A DNA stretch of 64,000 bases from Flavonifractor porci (GCF_037572415.1 NZ_JBBHLB010000008.1:86968-150967); one strand, 5' to 3'; positions 40,105 to 48,861 are shown, numbered from the stretch's first letter. Notes: generated from the sequence alone by a model not told the origin. Numbers and translations: made by a program.

Positions 40105-41763
40105 TCAGTCGCGCTGAGAGTGACGGTTCATGGAGTGGTTGACCTTGCCGATAACCAGCAGGACAGCGACCATGGAAATGATGGCAATGGGCAGACAGAT
40201 AATGGGGTTCTTGATGAAAGCGGTGATGATGTAGTTGAAGAAAGCCACGACCGCCACGGTCAGGGCATAGGGCAGCTGAGTGGCCACATGGTTCAGGTGG
40301 TAGCACTGAGCGCCGGAGGAAGCCATAATGGTGGTATCGGAAATGGGGGAGCAGTGGTCGCCCATAACCGCGCCGCCCAGGGTGGCAGCAATGGAGATCA
40401 TCAGCAGGTTGTTGTTCAGGTCGCTCACCGTCAGGTCAACAGCGGGGGTACCGCCGGAGAAAACGGGGATCACGATGGGCAGCAGGATGGAGAAGGTACC
40501 CCAGGAAGTACCGGTGGCGAAGCCCAGGAAGGCGGCGATGATGAACACCACGGCGGGCAGCAGAGCAAACAGCTTACCGCTCAGATCTGCCACGAGGCCA
40601 GCCACGAACTGAGGAGCACCCAGGCCCTTGGTCACGTCGCCGATGGTCCAGGCCAGGCACAGAATCAGGATGGCGGGCACCATCTGCTTGAAGCCCTCAG
40701 GCAGGCAATCCATCAGCTCGGTGAACTTCATGGAACGACGGATCATGAAGTAGATCATGTTGACGATCAGGGCGATCAGAGAACCGAAGGGCAGCGCGTC
40801 AAAAGCGGAGGTGTTGGCGAAGGCGGTGATGAGGTCATGGCCGCCGTTCTGATAACCGACATAGACCATGGCAGACACGCAGCCGATGATCAGAATAATA
40901 ACAGGAATGACCAGGTCGATGACCTTGCCGTCGGGGTTGAACTTCATCTCCTTGGCGTCGGCGAAGGGACGCTCGGGGGTGGTGTACAGGTCGCCCTTGG
41001 CGGCGTTGTCCTCATGCTTGCGCATGGGACCGTAGTCGATGTTCAGGCAGGTCATGACCATGATGAAGACCAGGGTCAGAATGGCATAGTAGTTGTAGGG
41101 GATGGCCCGCAGGAAGATCTGGAAACCCACCTCCTCGTTGCCGATAACGCCGGTGACGGCGGCGGCCCAGGAGGACACAGGCATCATGATACAAACGGGA
41201 GCGGCGGTAGCGTCGCACATATAGGACAGCTTGGCGCGGGAGATGTGGTGGCCGTCGGCCACGGGACGCATCACGTTACCGGTGGTCAGGTTGTTGAAGT
41301 AGTCGTCCACGCCCAGCACCAGAGCCAGGATAAAGGTGGACCACAGAGCGCCGGACTTGGTCTTGATGTGGGACACGGCCCAGTCGCCGTAGGCCTTGGA
41401 GCCGCCGGCCCGGATCATCAGGGCCACCATGGTGCCCAGGATGACCAGGAACATCAGGATACCCATATTGCCGCCGGCGTTGGAGCACAGGTGGCTGACA
41501 AAGAACTGGAACGCATCCAGAGGGCTGCCGTTCACCTGCAGGAAGCAGCCGACCAAAATACCGAGGAACAGGGAAGAATACACTTCCTTGGTGATCAGAG
41601 CCAGACCGATAGCCACCACAGGGGGCAGCAGGGACGCGATCGTGCCATATACCGCGCTGCTAGGGGCATCGCCTTCAGCAAAGGCGACCGTCATCAGGAC
41701 ACATGCCAGGGCAAAGACAACCAACAGGATTCTTCCGAACCGTTGCATTCGTGGTGAGTTCAT
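40105..41763 (-). CDS. NhaC-family Na+/H+ antiporter or amino-acid carrier, copy 2
   Basis: A 552-residue paralogue of the preceding carrier, nearly collinear and with long identical stretches (for example YGDWAVSHIKTKSGALWSTF). The GDHCSPISDTT motif is the same. Differences concentrate in the N-terminal 80 residues and in the loop around residue 400 (LVADLSGKLFALL against IVSGFGESLHNFL). It was probably made by tandem duplication and is expressed from its own promoter. ATG at 41761-41763 has GGGAGGG upstream. Different substrate or expression timing of the two copies is possible but not visible. Confidence 0.87.
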   Translation of the reverse strand: MNSPRMQRFGRILLVVFALACVLMTVAFAEGDAPSSAVYGTIASLLPPVVAIGLALITKEVYSSLFLGILVGCFLQVNGSPLDAFQFFVSHLCSNAGGNMGILMFLVILGTMVALMIRAGGSKAYGDWAVSHIKTKSGALWSTFILALVLGVDDYFNNLTTGNVMRPVADGHHISRAKLSYMCDATAAPVCIMMPVSSWAAAVTGVIGNEEVGFQIFLRAIPYNYYAILTLVFIMVMTCLNIDYGPMRKHEDNAAKGDLYTTPERPFADAKEMKFNPDGKVIDLVIPVIILIIGCVSAMVYVGYQNGGHDLITAFANTSAFDALPFGSLIALIVNMIYFMIRRSMKFTELMDCLPEGFKQMVPAILILCLAWTIGDVTKGLGAPQFVAGLVADLSGKLFALLPAVVFIIAAFLGFATGTSWGTFSILLPIVIPVFSGGTPAVDLTVSDLNNNLLMISIAATLGGAVMGDHCSPISDTTIMASSGAQCYHLNHVATQLPYALTVAVVAFFNYIITAFIKNPIICLPIAIISMVAVLLVIGKVNHSMNRHSQRD

Positions 41764-41785
41764 AATAACCCTCCCTTATAATTTT

Positions 41786-41853
41786 GAATCCTATAAGCCT
41801 CCCCAACCCTAGGATTCGTTTTTTATGATACACCATTATTCACAATTTGGCAA
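41786..41853 (-). promoter_or_regulatory. Promoter and 5' hairpin of NhaC copy 2
   Basis: On the minus strand: -35 TTGCCA (41848-41853), 17-bp spacer, -10 TATCAT (41825-41830). An 8-bp stem GAATCCTA/TAGGATTC (41817-41810 with 41793-41786) encloses GGGTTGGGGAGGCTTA and starts at about +1, as in copy 1. Confidence 0.68.
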
Positions 41854-41903
41854 TACTTTTTCGGCACATTTAACATAAGTTTCGTCTTTCATCCATTTCA
41901 TAT

Positions 41904-42425
41904 TCACATATCCAGCAAAAATCCCGCTTTTTCCAGAGAATTCTGTATCCTTTGGAACGTTTTCTCATCTTTACACCGAATTGTATGAAGATGGATACCC
42001 CCCGTCAGTTCAGAGAGGGGACGGGCCCTGTCAGCCCGTACCCTCTGAAGAAACTCCTGTACATCATATCGGGAACGTACCCCCAATATACCTGTGAGCT
42101 GACCGTAGACCGGATGCTCCACGATCACATCGGCCACCTCGCCCCCGGCGTCCACAATGGCGTTGAGCTCCGCTTCCATCTCCTCCGGGGCGTGGACACA
42201 GGCTACCGTCCGCTCCACCCCGGCGGGGCGGCGGCCCAGCACATAGCCCCGGGGGGTGGCCACGATGTCCGCCCCGGCCGCCCGCAGCAGGGCCACGTCC
42301 CCCACAATGATCTGGCGGCTTACCAAGAACCGCCTGGCCAGCGCCGTGGCGCTTACCGGCCCCCCGGCCTCCTCCAGCATCTGCTCCACCGCCTTCCGGC
42401 GGTCCTGTGCGGCGGATCGTTCCAT
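41904..42425 (-). CDS. niaR: NiaR-type nicotinate-responsive transcription repressor
   Basis: A 173-residue protein. The N-terminal winged helix-turn-helix (about 5-60) has VSATALARRFLVSRQIIVGDVALLRAAG. The C-terminal 3H domain (about 75-170) carries the histidines VACVHAPEEM, VEHPVYGQL and GGIHLHTI that bind metal and nicotinate. NiaR represses NAD-synthesis or niacin-uptake genes when niacin is plentiful; no such target lies in the window. GGAGGAAG precedes the ATG at 42423-42425. The gene is divergent from queT. Confidence 0.92.
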   Translation of the reverse strand: MERSAAQDRRKAVEQMLEEAGGPVSATALARRFLVSRQIIVGDVALLRAAGADIVATPRGYVLGRRPAGVERTVACVHAPEEMEAELNAIVDAGGEVADVIVEHPVYGQLTGILGVRSRYDVQEFLQRVRADRARPLSELTGGIHLHTIRCKDEKTFQRIQNSLEKAGFLLDM

Positions 42426-42451
42426 CCTGCTTCCTCCTTTGTTTTTTGACC

Positions 42452-42480
42452 AGTATAGCAGGTTCTTCCGACCCTGTAAA
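42452..42480 (-). promoter_or_regulatory. niaR promoter
   Basis: On the minus strand: -35 TTTACA (42475-42480), 17-bp spacer, -10 TATACT (42452-42457). Confidence 0.75.
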
Positions 42481-42504
42481 TCAGCGCCGGAAAAGCCCTC
42501 TCCC

Positions 42505-42533
42505 TTGCCTTTCCACAGGGATTGTGCTAAAAT
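42505..42533 (+). promoter_or_regulatory. queT promoter
   Basis: -35 TTGCCT (42505-42510), 17-bp spacer, -10 TAAAAT (42528-42533), predicted start near 42540. Confidence 0.65.
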
Positions 42534-42535
42534 GT

Positions 42536-42630
42536 GACCGACTGGTTTCCACACCCGGTCCAAGCGCGGCAGCGCCGCGTTCGTTCGGCGGGACTCACCG
42601 TCGTTCTCTAAATACGAAAATGGAGGTTCC
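42536..42630 (+). ncRNA. Structured queT leader, candidate preQ1 riboswitch
   Basis: The roughly 100-nt leader begins with GACCG pairing with CGGTC (42536-42560), then a strong GC hairpin GCGCGGC/GCCGCG near 42563-42578, then a purine/pyrimidine tail with ACGAAAATGGAGG as the ribosome-binding region. QueT carries queuosine precursors, and its leaders in Ruminococcaceae-type bacteria are known sites of preQ1 (class III) riboswitches. I cannot confirm the class by eye. Confidence 0.4.
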
Positions 42631-42639
42631 AAATCAACC

Positions 42640-43167
42640 ATGCACAAATGCAACACCCGTGATCTCACCCTGGCCGCCATGGTGGCCGCCGTCTACTTTG
42701 TCCTGTGCTATTTCGGCAACATCTTTCAGCTCACCTTTGGACCTGTCCAGGTCCGTCTGGGAGAGGCCCTCACCGTGCTTCCCTTCCTGTTTCCTGCCAC
42801 CGCGCCGGGCCTGGCGCTGGGCTGCCTGCTGACCAATATTCTCTCTCCCTACGGCCCTATTGACATGGTGGTGGGCACTCTGGCCACCGCCATCGCCGCG
42901 TTCCTGAGCGCCAGGATGCCCCGCTGGTATCTGGCCGCTCTGCCCCCCATTGTACTGAACGCCCTGCTGCTGCCCCCCATGTGGGCCTGGGCCCAGGCAG
43001 GAGCCATCAACGGTGCTTTTTGGGCTGCTTACGGGTTTAATATGTGGACCTTTGTGGCGGGCGAGGCCCTGGCCTGCTATGTGCTGGGCTCCGTGCTGCT
43101 GCTGGGCCTGCCCAAGATCCGCTATTTCCGCACTATGATCCCGGAACGCCGCCTGGCCGTCCGCTGA
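42640..43167 (+). CDS. queT: QueT-family queuosine-precursor transporter (ECF S component)
   Basis: A 175-residue integral membrane protein with five or six helices. The QueT pattern is clear: LTLAAMVAAVYFVLCY at the start, FGPVQVRLGEALTVLPFLFP, LGCLLTNILSPYGPIDMVVG. It is the substrate-binding component that works with the general energy-coupling module (EcfA, EcfA', EcfT) encoded elsewhere, importing preQ0/preQ1 or queuine-like precursors for tRNA modification. TGGAGG lies 13 bases before the ATG. galU follows 43 bp later. Confidence 0.92.
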   Translation: MHKCNTRDLTLAAMVAAVYFVLCYFGNIFQLTFGPVQVRLGEALTVLPFLFPATAPGLALGCLLTNILSPYGPIDMVVGTLATAIAAFLSARMPRWYLAALPPIVLNALLLPPMWAWAQAGAINGAFWAAYGFNMWTFVAGEALACYVLGSVLLLGLPKIRYFRTMIPERRLAVR

Positions 43168-43210
43168 GGCGACGTCCCTCAGTTTTATAACAAACAAGGA
43201 GGATTCCCTC

Positions 43211-44083
43211 ATGAAAGTCCGCAAGGCTGTCATCCCCGCCGCTGGTCTGGGGACAAGGATGCTCCCCGCCACCAAGACCGTCCCCAAGGAAATGCTCCCT
43301 ATGGTGGACAAGCCTGTGATCCAGTATATCATTGAGGAGGCTGTGGCCTCCGGCATTGAGGATATCCTCATCGTCACCAACCGGGCCAAGTCCGCCATGG
43401 ACGACTACTTTGACTACTACCCCGAACTGGAGACCCGCCTGCTCCAGGCCGGCAAGGAGCGGGAGCTGGTGGAGGTCCGCCGGGCAGCCGATCTGGCCAA
43501 CATCTTCTATGTCCGCCAGAAGGAGACCAAGGGCCTGGGCCATGCCATCTACCGGGCCAAGCGCTTTGTGGGAGACGAGCCCTTCGCCGTGCTGCTGGGC
43601 GACGACATCATGCGGGCCAAAAAGCCGGTGACCCTCCAGCTGATTGAGGGCGCCGAGAAGTACGGTGCTTCCGCCGTGGGCGTCCAGAAGGTATCCACCG
43701 AGGCCATTTCCCGCTACTCTTCCGTGAAGATCGCCTCTCTGGAGGACCGGATCTTCGATGTTTCCGACATGAATGAGAAGCCCACGCCTCAGGAGATGTT
43801 CTCCAATTATGCCATCCTGGGCCGGTATGTGCTCACCCCCCAGATCTTTGACATTCTGGAGAACCTGAAGCCGGGCTACGGCGGGGAGATCCAGCTCACC
43901 GACGGTCTGCGGGAGCTCTGCCGCAAGAGCCGGATGGTGGCGGTGGACTTTGAGGGCCGCCGGTACGATACCGGCAACCTGTGCGGCTTCCTGGAGGCCA
44001 CCATTGACTTTGCTCTGGAAAACAAGGCCACGGCCTCCTGGCTGAGCCACTTTATTAAAGAAAAGGCAGAGAGCCTGCGGTAA
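43211..44083 (+). CDS. galU: UTP-glucose-1-phosphate uridylyltransferase
   Basis: A 290-residue nucleotidyltransferase that makes UDP-glucose from UTP and glucose-1-phosphate for cell-wall and polysaccharide synthesis. Motifs: nucleotide-binding AVIPAAGLGTRMLPATKTVPKEMLP (read as two pieces around GTRMLP), VRQKETKGLGHAIYRAK, LLGDDIM, and YGGEIQLTDGL. Length is normal. AAGGAGG precedes the ATG at 43211. Confidence 0.96.
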   Translation: MKVRKAVIPAAGLGTRMLPATKTVPKEMLPMVDKPVIQYIIEEAVASGIEDILIVTNRAKSAMDDYFDYYPELETRLLQAGKERELVEVRRAADLANIFYVRQKETKGLGHAIYRAKRFVGDEPFAVLLGDDIMRAKKPVTLQLIEGAEKYGASAVGVQKVSTEAISRYSSVKIASLEDRIFDVSDMNEKPTPQEMFSNYAILGRYVLTPQIFDILENLKPGYGGEIQLTDGLRELCRKSRMVAVDFEGRRYDTGNLCGFLEATIDFALENKATASWLSHFIKEKAESLR

Positions 44084-44119
44084 GGTGTGGATTGCCGCGC
44101 TCCTGTGCTCAAATTTTTC

Positions 44120-44150
44120 GGCCTGCGCCTCAAAGGCGCAGGCCGTTTTT
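44120..44150 (+). terminator. galU terminator
   Basis: GGCCTGCGCC/GGCGCAGGCC stem with loop TCAAA, then GTTTTT. Confidence 0.9.
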
Positions 44151-44196
44151 CTTGATCCATTCCCCCTGAGCCATCGCCGTAACGGAGATGGCTGTT

Positions 44197-44237
44197 CAAA
44201 AAACACCCCGTTTCCTCTGAGAGGAAATGGGGTGTTA
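44197..44237 (-). terminator. Terminator of the small XRE gene
   Basis: On the minus strand ACACCCCATTTCCTC pairs with GAGGAAACGGGGTGT (one G-T or mismatch position) around TCA and runs into TTTTTTG. It overlaps the stop codon. Confidence 0.85.
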
Positions 44238-44483
44238 TTCCTGCTTTTTACTCAGCTTATCCATACCGACTCCCAGGGCCACGGATATCTTATAAAAGGT
44301 CTCCACAGAGAAATTGTAAGCCGCTTTTTCCGATTGGATCTGCCGTATAAAATCATGGGAAAGGTCCACCATCTCCGCAAGCTGTGCGGAAGTCAATCCC
44401 TTTTCCTTGCGGTATTTCCGAATATTGCGGCGTATCGTATTATAAATATCGTCATCGAAAATCAGCTTTTGCGTCCGCTTCAT
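44235..44483 (-). CDS. Small XRE-family DNA-binding protein
   Basis: An 82-residue single-domain Cro/CI helix-turn-helix protein (IRRNIRKYRKEKGLTSAQLAEMVDLSHDFIRQIQSEK). ATG at 44481-44483 has AGGTGG upstream; an in-frame GTG five codons earlier is possible. Such proteins regulate neighbours or mobile elements. It diverges from the SLH gene at 44835, whose promoter lies about 80 bp away. Confidence 0.78.
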   Translation of the reverse strand: MKRTQKLIFDDDIYNTIRRNIRKYRKEKGLTSAQLAEMVDLSHDFIRQIQSEKAAYNFSVETFYKISVALGVGMDKLSKKQE

Positions 44484-44560
44484 ACTATGCGCCACCACCT
44501 AACAGCATTCTACCCAGATACACCGCAAATGTATGTTAGCTAATGCCTCACAAAACATGC

Positions 44561-44834
44561 TTGTATATTTTAGGAAAGGCTGTTAAAATATTTTTAAAAA
44601 TTTTCCCCAAAAATAAAACCGCACCCCTCCCCCAATGCTCTTACTGTCGTGAGCGGCAATGCTCGCACAGGCTGAAGCGGCGGAGGCGCGGGCGCTTCCT
44701 TTCCACGGGATCCGCTTGCCGGACCGGCAGGGGATTCAAACAAACCGACTGTCTTGCCCTCCGCCGCTGGCAGCAGCCCCACCATCAAATAACCACCGGC
44801 CTTTTGCCGGGAGAGAAACAGGAGGAATTATGAT
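44561..44834 (+). promoter_or_regulatory. Promoter and long structured leader of the SLH/RCC1 operon
   Basis: -35 TTGTAT (44561-44566), 17-bp spacer, -10 TAAAAT (44584-44589). The remaining roughly 240 nt have no gene but hold a perfect 10-bp long-range inverted repeat AGCGGCGGAG (44676-44685) / CTCCGCCGCT (44759-44768) and local stems GAGCG...CGCTC and GCCGGACCGGC, ending with AGGAGG before the ATG. This could be an unrecognised cis-regulatory RNA. Confidence 0.5.
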
Positions 44835-46064
44835 ATGAAACGATGGATCAGCGGTACATTGGCAGCAGGTTTGCTCGGCGGAATGCTGAGTCTCCCGGCA
44901 GGTGCGCTCTCCCCATCCACTCTGGACCCACAGACCGCCGGAGCTTACAACAACGTTCTGCGGCAACAGATCCAAACCTATTCCATTGCCCAGGAGGAAA
45001 AGCTGGAGTATTCCGGCATATCCTACTTCGGCGAGGGGCTTATCTACGCCGGGCTGACCGATTTTAACGGCGACCAGCGGCCCGAGCTGGTGACACTGCG
45101 GGTGGAGTATCCTGCATCCGGCTTTGTCACCGCTGAGATCTGGACCATGAGCGGCGGAAAGGCGGTACGCACCGCCAACTGTGAAATGAATACCGCATAC
45201 CAGGGTACAGAAGAAGGCTATCTCTACCTGGTGGAGCGAGGCAATGAAACCCGCCTTTGCTCCTATATCTCCGCCAATGTTGCCACCGGCATTGATGAAG
45301 CGGCAAATGAGGTTCTGGTCACCACTTACCAAGACGTGGCCCTGCTTAATATGGACGGCACCGTTCAGCAGTACAGTGATTCTTCCGATCAGACCGACCA
45401 CAGCCAGTGGAAGGCCTGGCAGGCCTCTGGCTGGAAGCAGAAAGAGACCCTTGCGGTTGGCAGCGATTACGGGTATATCATCACCCTCTATAACCCGGCC
45501 ACCGCCGCCACCGTGAATCAGTTGCAAACCGCTCTGGCCGCTCAGGCAAACAAAGCCCCCTTTGTGGACGTATCCGCCGACGCTTACTACAACGTGCCTG
45601 TCCGCTGGGCTGTGGAGAAGAAGATTACCAGCGGCACCAGCACTACCACATTCAGCCCCGACACTACCTGCAGTACCGCCCAGATCCTCACCTTCCTGTG
45701 GCGGGCCAACGGCTCGCCGGAGCCTGCGATCTCCAATCCCTTTACCGACGTGCCGGGCGACGCCTACTACACCAAGGCGGCTGTGTGGGCCTATGAAAAG
45801 GGTCTGGTATCCGGCTCCCGCTTTGGCGGCGACACACCCTGCACCCGTGCCTCCGCCGTCACCTATCTGTGGAAGCTGGCTGGCCGCCCCGCCGGCGGCA
45901 GCGCCTCCTTTACGGATGTATCCGGTCAGGCCCCATATGCCCAGGCTGTGGCCTGGGCCGTGAAAGAGGGCATCACCAGCGGCACCAGCGCCACCACGTT
46001 CAGCCCCGACCTGATTTGCAGCCGTGGGCAGATCGTCACTTTCCTGTACCGCAGCGCCACTTAA
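44835..46064 (+). CDS. Secreted protein with C-terminal SLH repeats
   Basis: A 409-residue exported protein. Signal peptide about 1-24 (ending PAGALS). An N-terminal domain (about 30-220) has a calcium-loop-like FNGDQRPELVTL. Three SLH domains (about 240-409) carry the TRAE/ITSGT-type motifs AVEKKITSGTSTTTFSP and KEGITSGTSATTFSP. These bind pyruvylated cell-wall polymer. The next gene starts 26 bp later and also encodes an SLH protein, so both products share the same anchoring surface. Function of the N-terminal domain unknown. Confidence 0.82.
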   Translation: MKRWISGTLAAGLLGGMLSLPAGALSPSTLDPQTAGAYNNVLRQQIQTYSIAQEEKLEYSGISYFGEGLIYAGLTDFNGDQRPELVTLRVEYPASGFVTAEIWTMSGGKAVRTANCEMNTAYQGTEEGYLYLVERGNETRLCSYISANVATGIDEAANEVLVTTYQDVALLNMDGTVQQYSDSSDQTDHSQWKAWQASGWKQKETLAVGSDYGYIITLYNPATAATVNQLQTALAAQANKAPFVDVSADAYYNVPVRWAVEKKITSGTSTTTFSPDTTCSTAQILTFLWRANGSPEPAISNPFTDVPGDAYYTKAAVWAYEKGLVSGSRFGGDTPCTRASAVTYLWKLAGRPAGGSASFTDVSGQAPYAQAVAWAVKEGITSGTSATTFSPDLICSRGQIVTFLYRSAT

Positions 46065-46089
46065 ATCACAAAGAAAGAGAGGAATTTTG

Positions 46090-48861
46090 ATGAAACGGAT
46101 CCAGTTACCCAAAAAGCTGCTCTCCGCCCTCTGCGCGGCGGCCCTCCTGGTTGGGGCCATGCCCGGGGCGCTGGCAGCGGAACGTACCCAGCAAGTCCCC
46201 ATCCAGCGGCAGAGTATTGCCACCAACGCAGGTGTCTTTACCTACATCGACGCCCAGGGCGGCCTGTGGTCCTGGGGGGATAGCCTGACCGGAGGTGTTG
46301 GCAACGGCACCACCTCTTCCACCACCGGCACTCCGGAAAAAATCCTGGACAACGTGGTATTTGTCAGCAGCGGTCTCAACAACAACGGCGCCGCTATTCA
46401 GTCGGACGGCTCCCTCTGGACCTGGGGCGACAACTGGACGGGCCAGTTGGGCAACGGCCTGCAGGGAGACGGCTCCAATACCCTGGGGGTCTTTCAGACC
46501 AGGCCGGGCAAGATCATGGACGATGTGGCATCGGTGAGCTGCGGCTACGGACACACCGGCATCGTCAAAACTGACGGAACCCTGTGGATGTGCGGCAACA
46601 ATGAGTGGGGCCAACTGGGTAACGGCGGAAAAGGAAACGACACCTACTTCGGTGGAAACCAGGACAAACCTATGCAGACCGTCCCGGTCAAGGTCATGGA
46701 GAATGTCAAGGCAGTCAGCTGCGGCACGGCCCATACGGCGGCCATCAAGGAGGATGGCTCCCTGTGGATGTGGGGCCGCAACGACAGCGGCGCACTGGGC
46801 AACGGCAAGCAGGGCAACCGGACCAAAATGGACCGCTATGTCTGGCAGGACGTGCCGGTCAAGGTTATGGACAACGTACAGGCAGTCAGCTGCGGCTGGG
46901 AGTATACGGTGGCGCTGAAAACCGACGGCAGCGTTTGGGTATGCGGCGACAACAACTACGGCCAGCTGGGCAACGGCGGTACCGGCAACGACAAAAATGT
47001 GGTGGGCGGCCCCGTCCAGAGTGTATGGACCAAGATCATGGACAACGGCGCGGCCATCTCCACCTCCAATCCCCTCACCGCCATTGTGTGTACCGACGGC
47101 TCCCTCTGGACCTGCGGCGGCGACGGCAACGGCCGCATCGGTACCGGAAAGCGCTCCGACGTGGCGCTGACGCCGGTCAAGATCATGGATAACGTGGCAG
47201 AGGTCAGCGTGGGATACAACGGCTCCATGGCCGTCACCAAGGACGGCTCCCTCTGGGTATGGGGCGAAACCAACCTGGACATAGACTATGCCAATCAAGC
47301 GTGGGCCCCGGTCCGGCTGGAAGGGGTAAAGGTCCTGCTGCCTGACGGAACAGTCTCTCAGCCCACCGAGGAACCGGAGCAGACTGAACTGCGGCACAGC
47401 GGCTCCACCACGCTGGAAAAACTGAGCAAGGAAGAGATCGTCCAGCTGCTGAATCAGGCCTCCAGCACCTTTCCCAACCCCGTTCTGACAAAGGAACCCT
47501 CCATCCAGGCCCCCTATGCCACCGGCGCGGTGGATCACCAGGCCCTGGAGGCCGCCGCCCAGCGTCTGAATGTGCTGCGGCGGCTGGCCGGTGTGCCTCA
47601 GGTTCAGCTGGACGACCGTCTGAGCGAGAACGCCCAGTACGGCGCGGTGCTGCTGGCTCACCTGGGCAGTCTGAACCATACCCCCGCCAAGCCTTCGGAT
47701 ATGGACAACAGCTTCTATCAAAAGGCCTATGAGGCCACCTCCACCAGCAACATTGCAGCGGGCATGGACCTGCTGGAATCAGTGGATATGTTTATGCAGG
47801 ACAGCGACGCCCGCAACGTGGAGCGGGTGGGACACCGCCGCTGGCAGCTCAACCCCGAGCTGGGCCGGGTGGGCTTCGGCTACGCCCAGAACCCGGACAG
47901 CATCTACCGCGACTTTGTAACCGAGAAGGTCACCGATACCAGCGGCAGCGGCTGCGACTATGACTTTATCGGCTGGCCCGCCTCGGGCAGCTTCCCCAAC
48001 TATCTGGATAGCTTTGACGCCAACACCGCCTGGAGCGTGGTGCTCAACCCCGACGATTATCAGGTGCCCACTCAGTCCGGCCTTGTGGTCACTCTGGTAC
48101 GCCAGAGCGACGGCAAGACCTGGACCCTGGACGGCAAGGCCAGTTATACCCCCGCCGCCTCCGGCCGCTACCTCAATGTGGAGACCTCCGGCGTGGGCAA
48201 CTGCATCATCTTCCGGCCTGACGGAGTGTCCAAGTATGAGGGTGTTTACCAGGTCACCATCGACGGCCTGAAGGACCGCTCCGGCAAGGCTGTGGACTTC
48301 ACCTACCAGGTGGACTTTTTCTCCCAGCCCGACCCCAATGCTTCCAAACCCTCCGACTGGGCGGCAGCCTCCGTTCAGGAGGCTATCCAGATGAACCTTG
48401 TGCCTGTCGCGCTCCAGAGCGGCTACACCCAGACCGCCACCCGTCAGGAGATCTGCGCCCTGGTGGTCCGTTTCTATGAGGCGGTGACCGGCAGCCCGGT
48501 GCAGGGCCGTGTCTCCTTCTCCGACACCAAGGATGAGGACGTGGAGAAGGCCGCCTACCTGGGCATTGTAAACGGCGTGGGCGACGGCAGCTTCCACCCC
48601 AATGACCCGCTGACCCGGGAACAGGCGGCGGTCATGCTTACCCGCCTGGCACTGCGGATGTCCAAATACCTGCCGCCGGCGGAGGCAAACTTCACCGACC
48701 GGGCAGAGATCTCCCCCTGGGCGCTGGAGGCCACTGGAACCATTCAGGGGTGCGGCATTATGAACGGCGTGGGCGGCGGACGGTTTGCCCCCTCCCTGTC
48801 CTACAGCCGGGAGCAGTGCATCACCACTCTAATGCGTCTGTACCATTATATTTCCCAATAA
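46090..48861 (+). CDS. Large surface protein: RCC1-like repeats, CAP (SCP/PR1) domain and SLH repeats
   Basis: A 923-residue exported protein. The signal peptide is about 1-32 (ending GALAAE). About seven RCC1/BNR-type beta-propeller repeats (about 40-420) contain recurrent SLWTWG and GQLGNG words. A CAP domain (about 490-640) carries GHRRWQLNPELGRVGFGYA. A beta-rich segment follows, then two or three SLH domains (about 755-923) with LTREQAAVMLTRLAL. RCC1 propellers bind partners, and CAP domains are found in many secreted bacterial proteins of unclear role. ATG at 46090 follows GAGAGG. Confidence 0.85.
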   Translation: MKRIQLPKKLLSALCAAALLVGAMPGALAAERTQQVPIQRQSIATNAGVFTYIDAQGGLWSWGDSLTGGVGNGTTSSTTGTPEKILDNVVFVSSGLNNNGAAIQSDGSLWTWGDNWTGQLGNGLQGDGSNTLGVFQTRPGKIMDDVASVSCGYGHTGIVKTDGTLWMCGNNEWGQLGNGGKGNDTYFGGNQDKPMQTVPVKVMENVKAVSCGTAHTAAIKEDGSLWMWGRNDSGALGNGKQGNRTKMDRYVWQDVPVKVMDNVQAVSCGWEYTVALKTDGSVWVCGDNNYGQLGNGGTGNDKNVVGGPVQSVWTKIMDNGAAISTSNPLTAIVCTDGSLWTCGGDGNGRIGTGKRSDVALTPVKIMDNVAEVSVGYNGSMAVTKDGSLWVWGETNLDIDYANQAWAPVRLEGVKVLLPDGTVSQPTEEPEQTELRHSGSTTLEKLSKEEIVQLLNQASSTFPNPVLTKEPSIQAPYATGAVDHQALEAAAQRLNVLRRLAGVPQVQLDDRLSENAQYGAVLLAHLGSLNHTPAKPSDMDNSFYQKAYEATSTSNIAAGMDLLESVDMFMQDSDARNVERVGHRRWQLNPELGRVGFGYAQNPDSIYRDFVTEKVTDTSGSGCDYDFIGWPASGSFPNYLDSFDANTAWSVVLNPDDYQVPTQSGLVVTLVRQSDGKTWTLDGKASYTPAASGRYLNVETSGVGNCIIFRPDGVSKYEGVYQVTIDGLKDRSGKAVDFTYQVDFFSQPDPNASKPSDWAAASVQEAIQMNLVPVALQSGYTQTATRQEICALVVRFYEAVTGSPVQGRVSFSDTKDEDVEKAAYLGIVNGVGDGSFHPNDPLTREQAAVMLTRLALRMSKYLPPAEANFTDRAEISPWALEATGTIQGCGIMNGVGGGRFAPSLSYSREQCITTLMRLYHYISQ

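Noticed and set aside
37994..41757. Long plus-strand frames opposite the two NhaC genes
   Set aside because: They are His/Gly/Gln-rich mirror frames of membrane-protein genes with clear minus-strand signatures.
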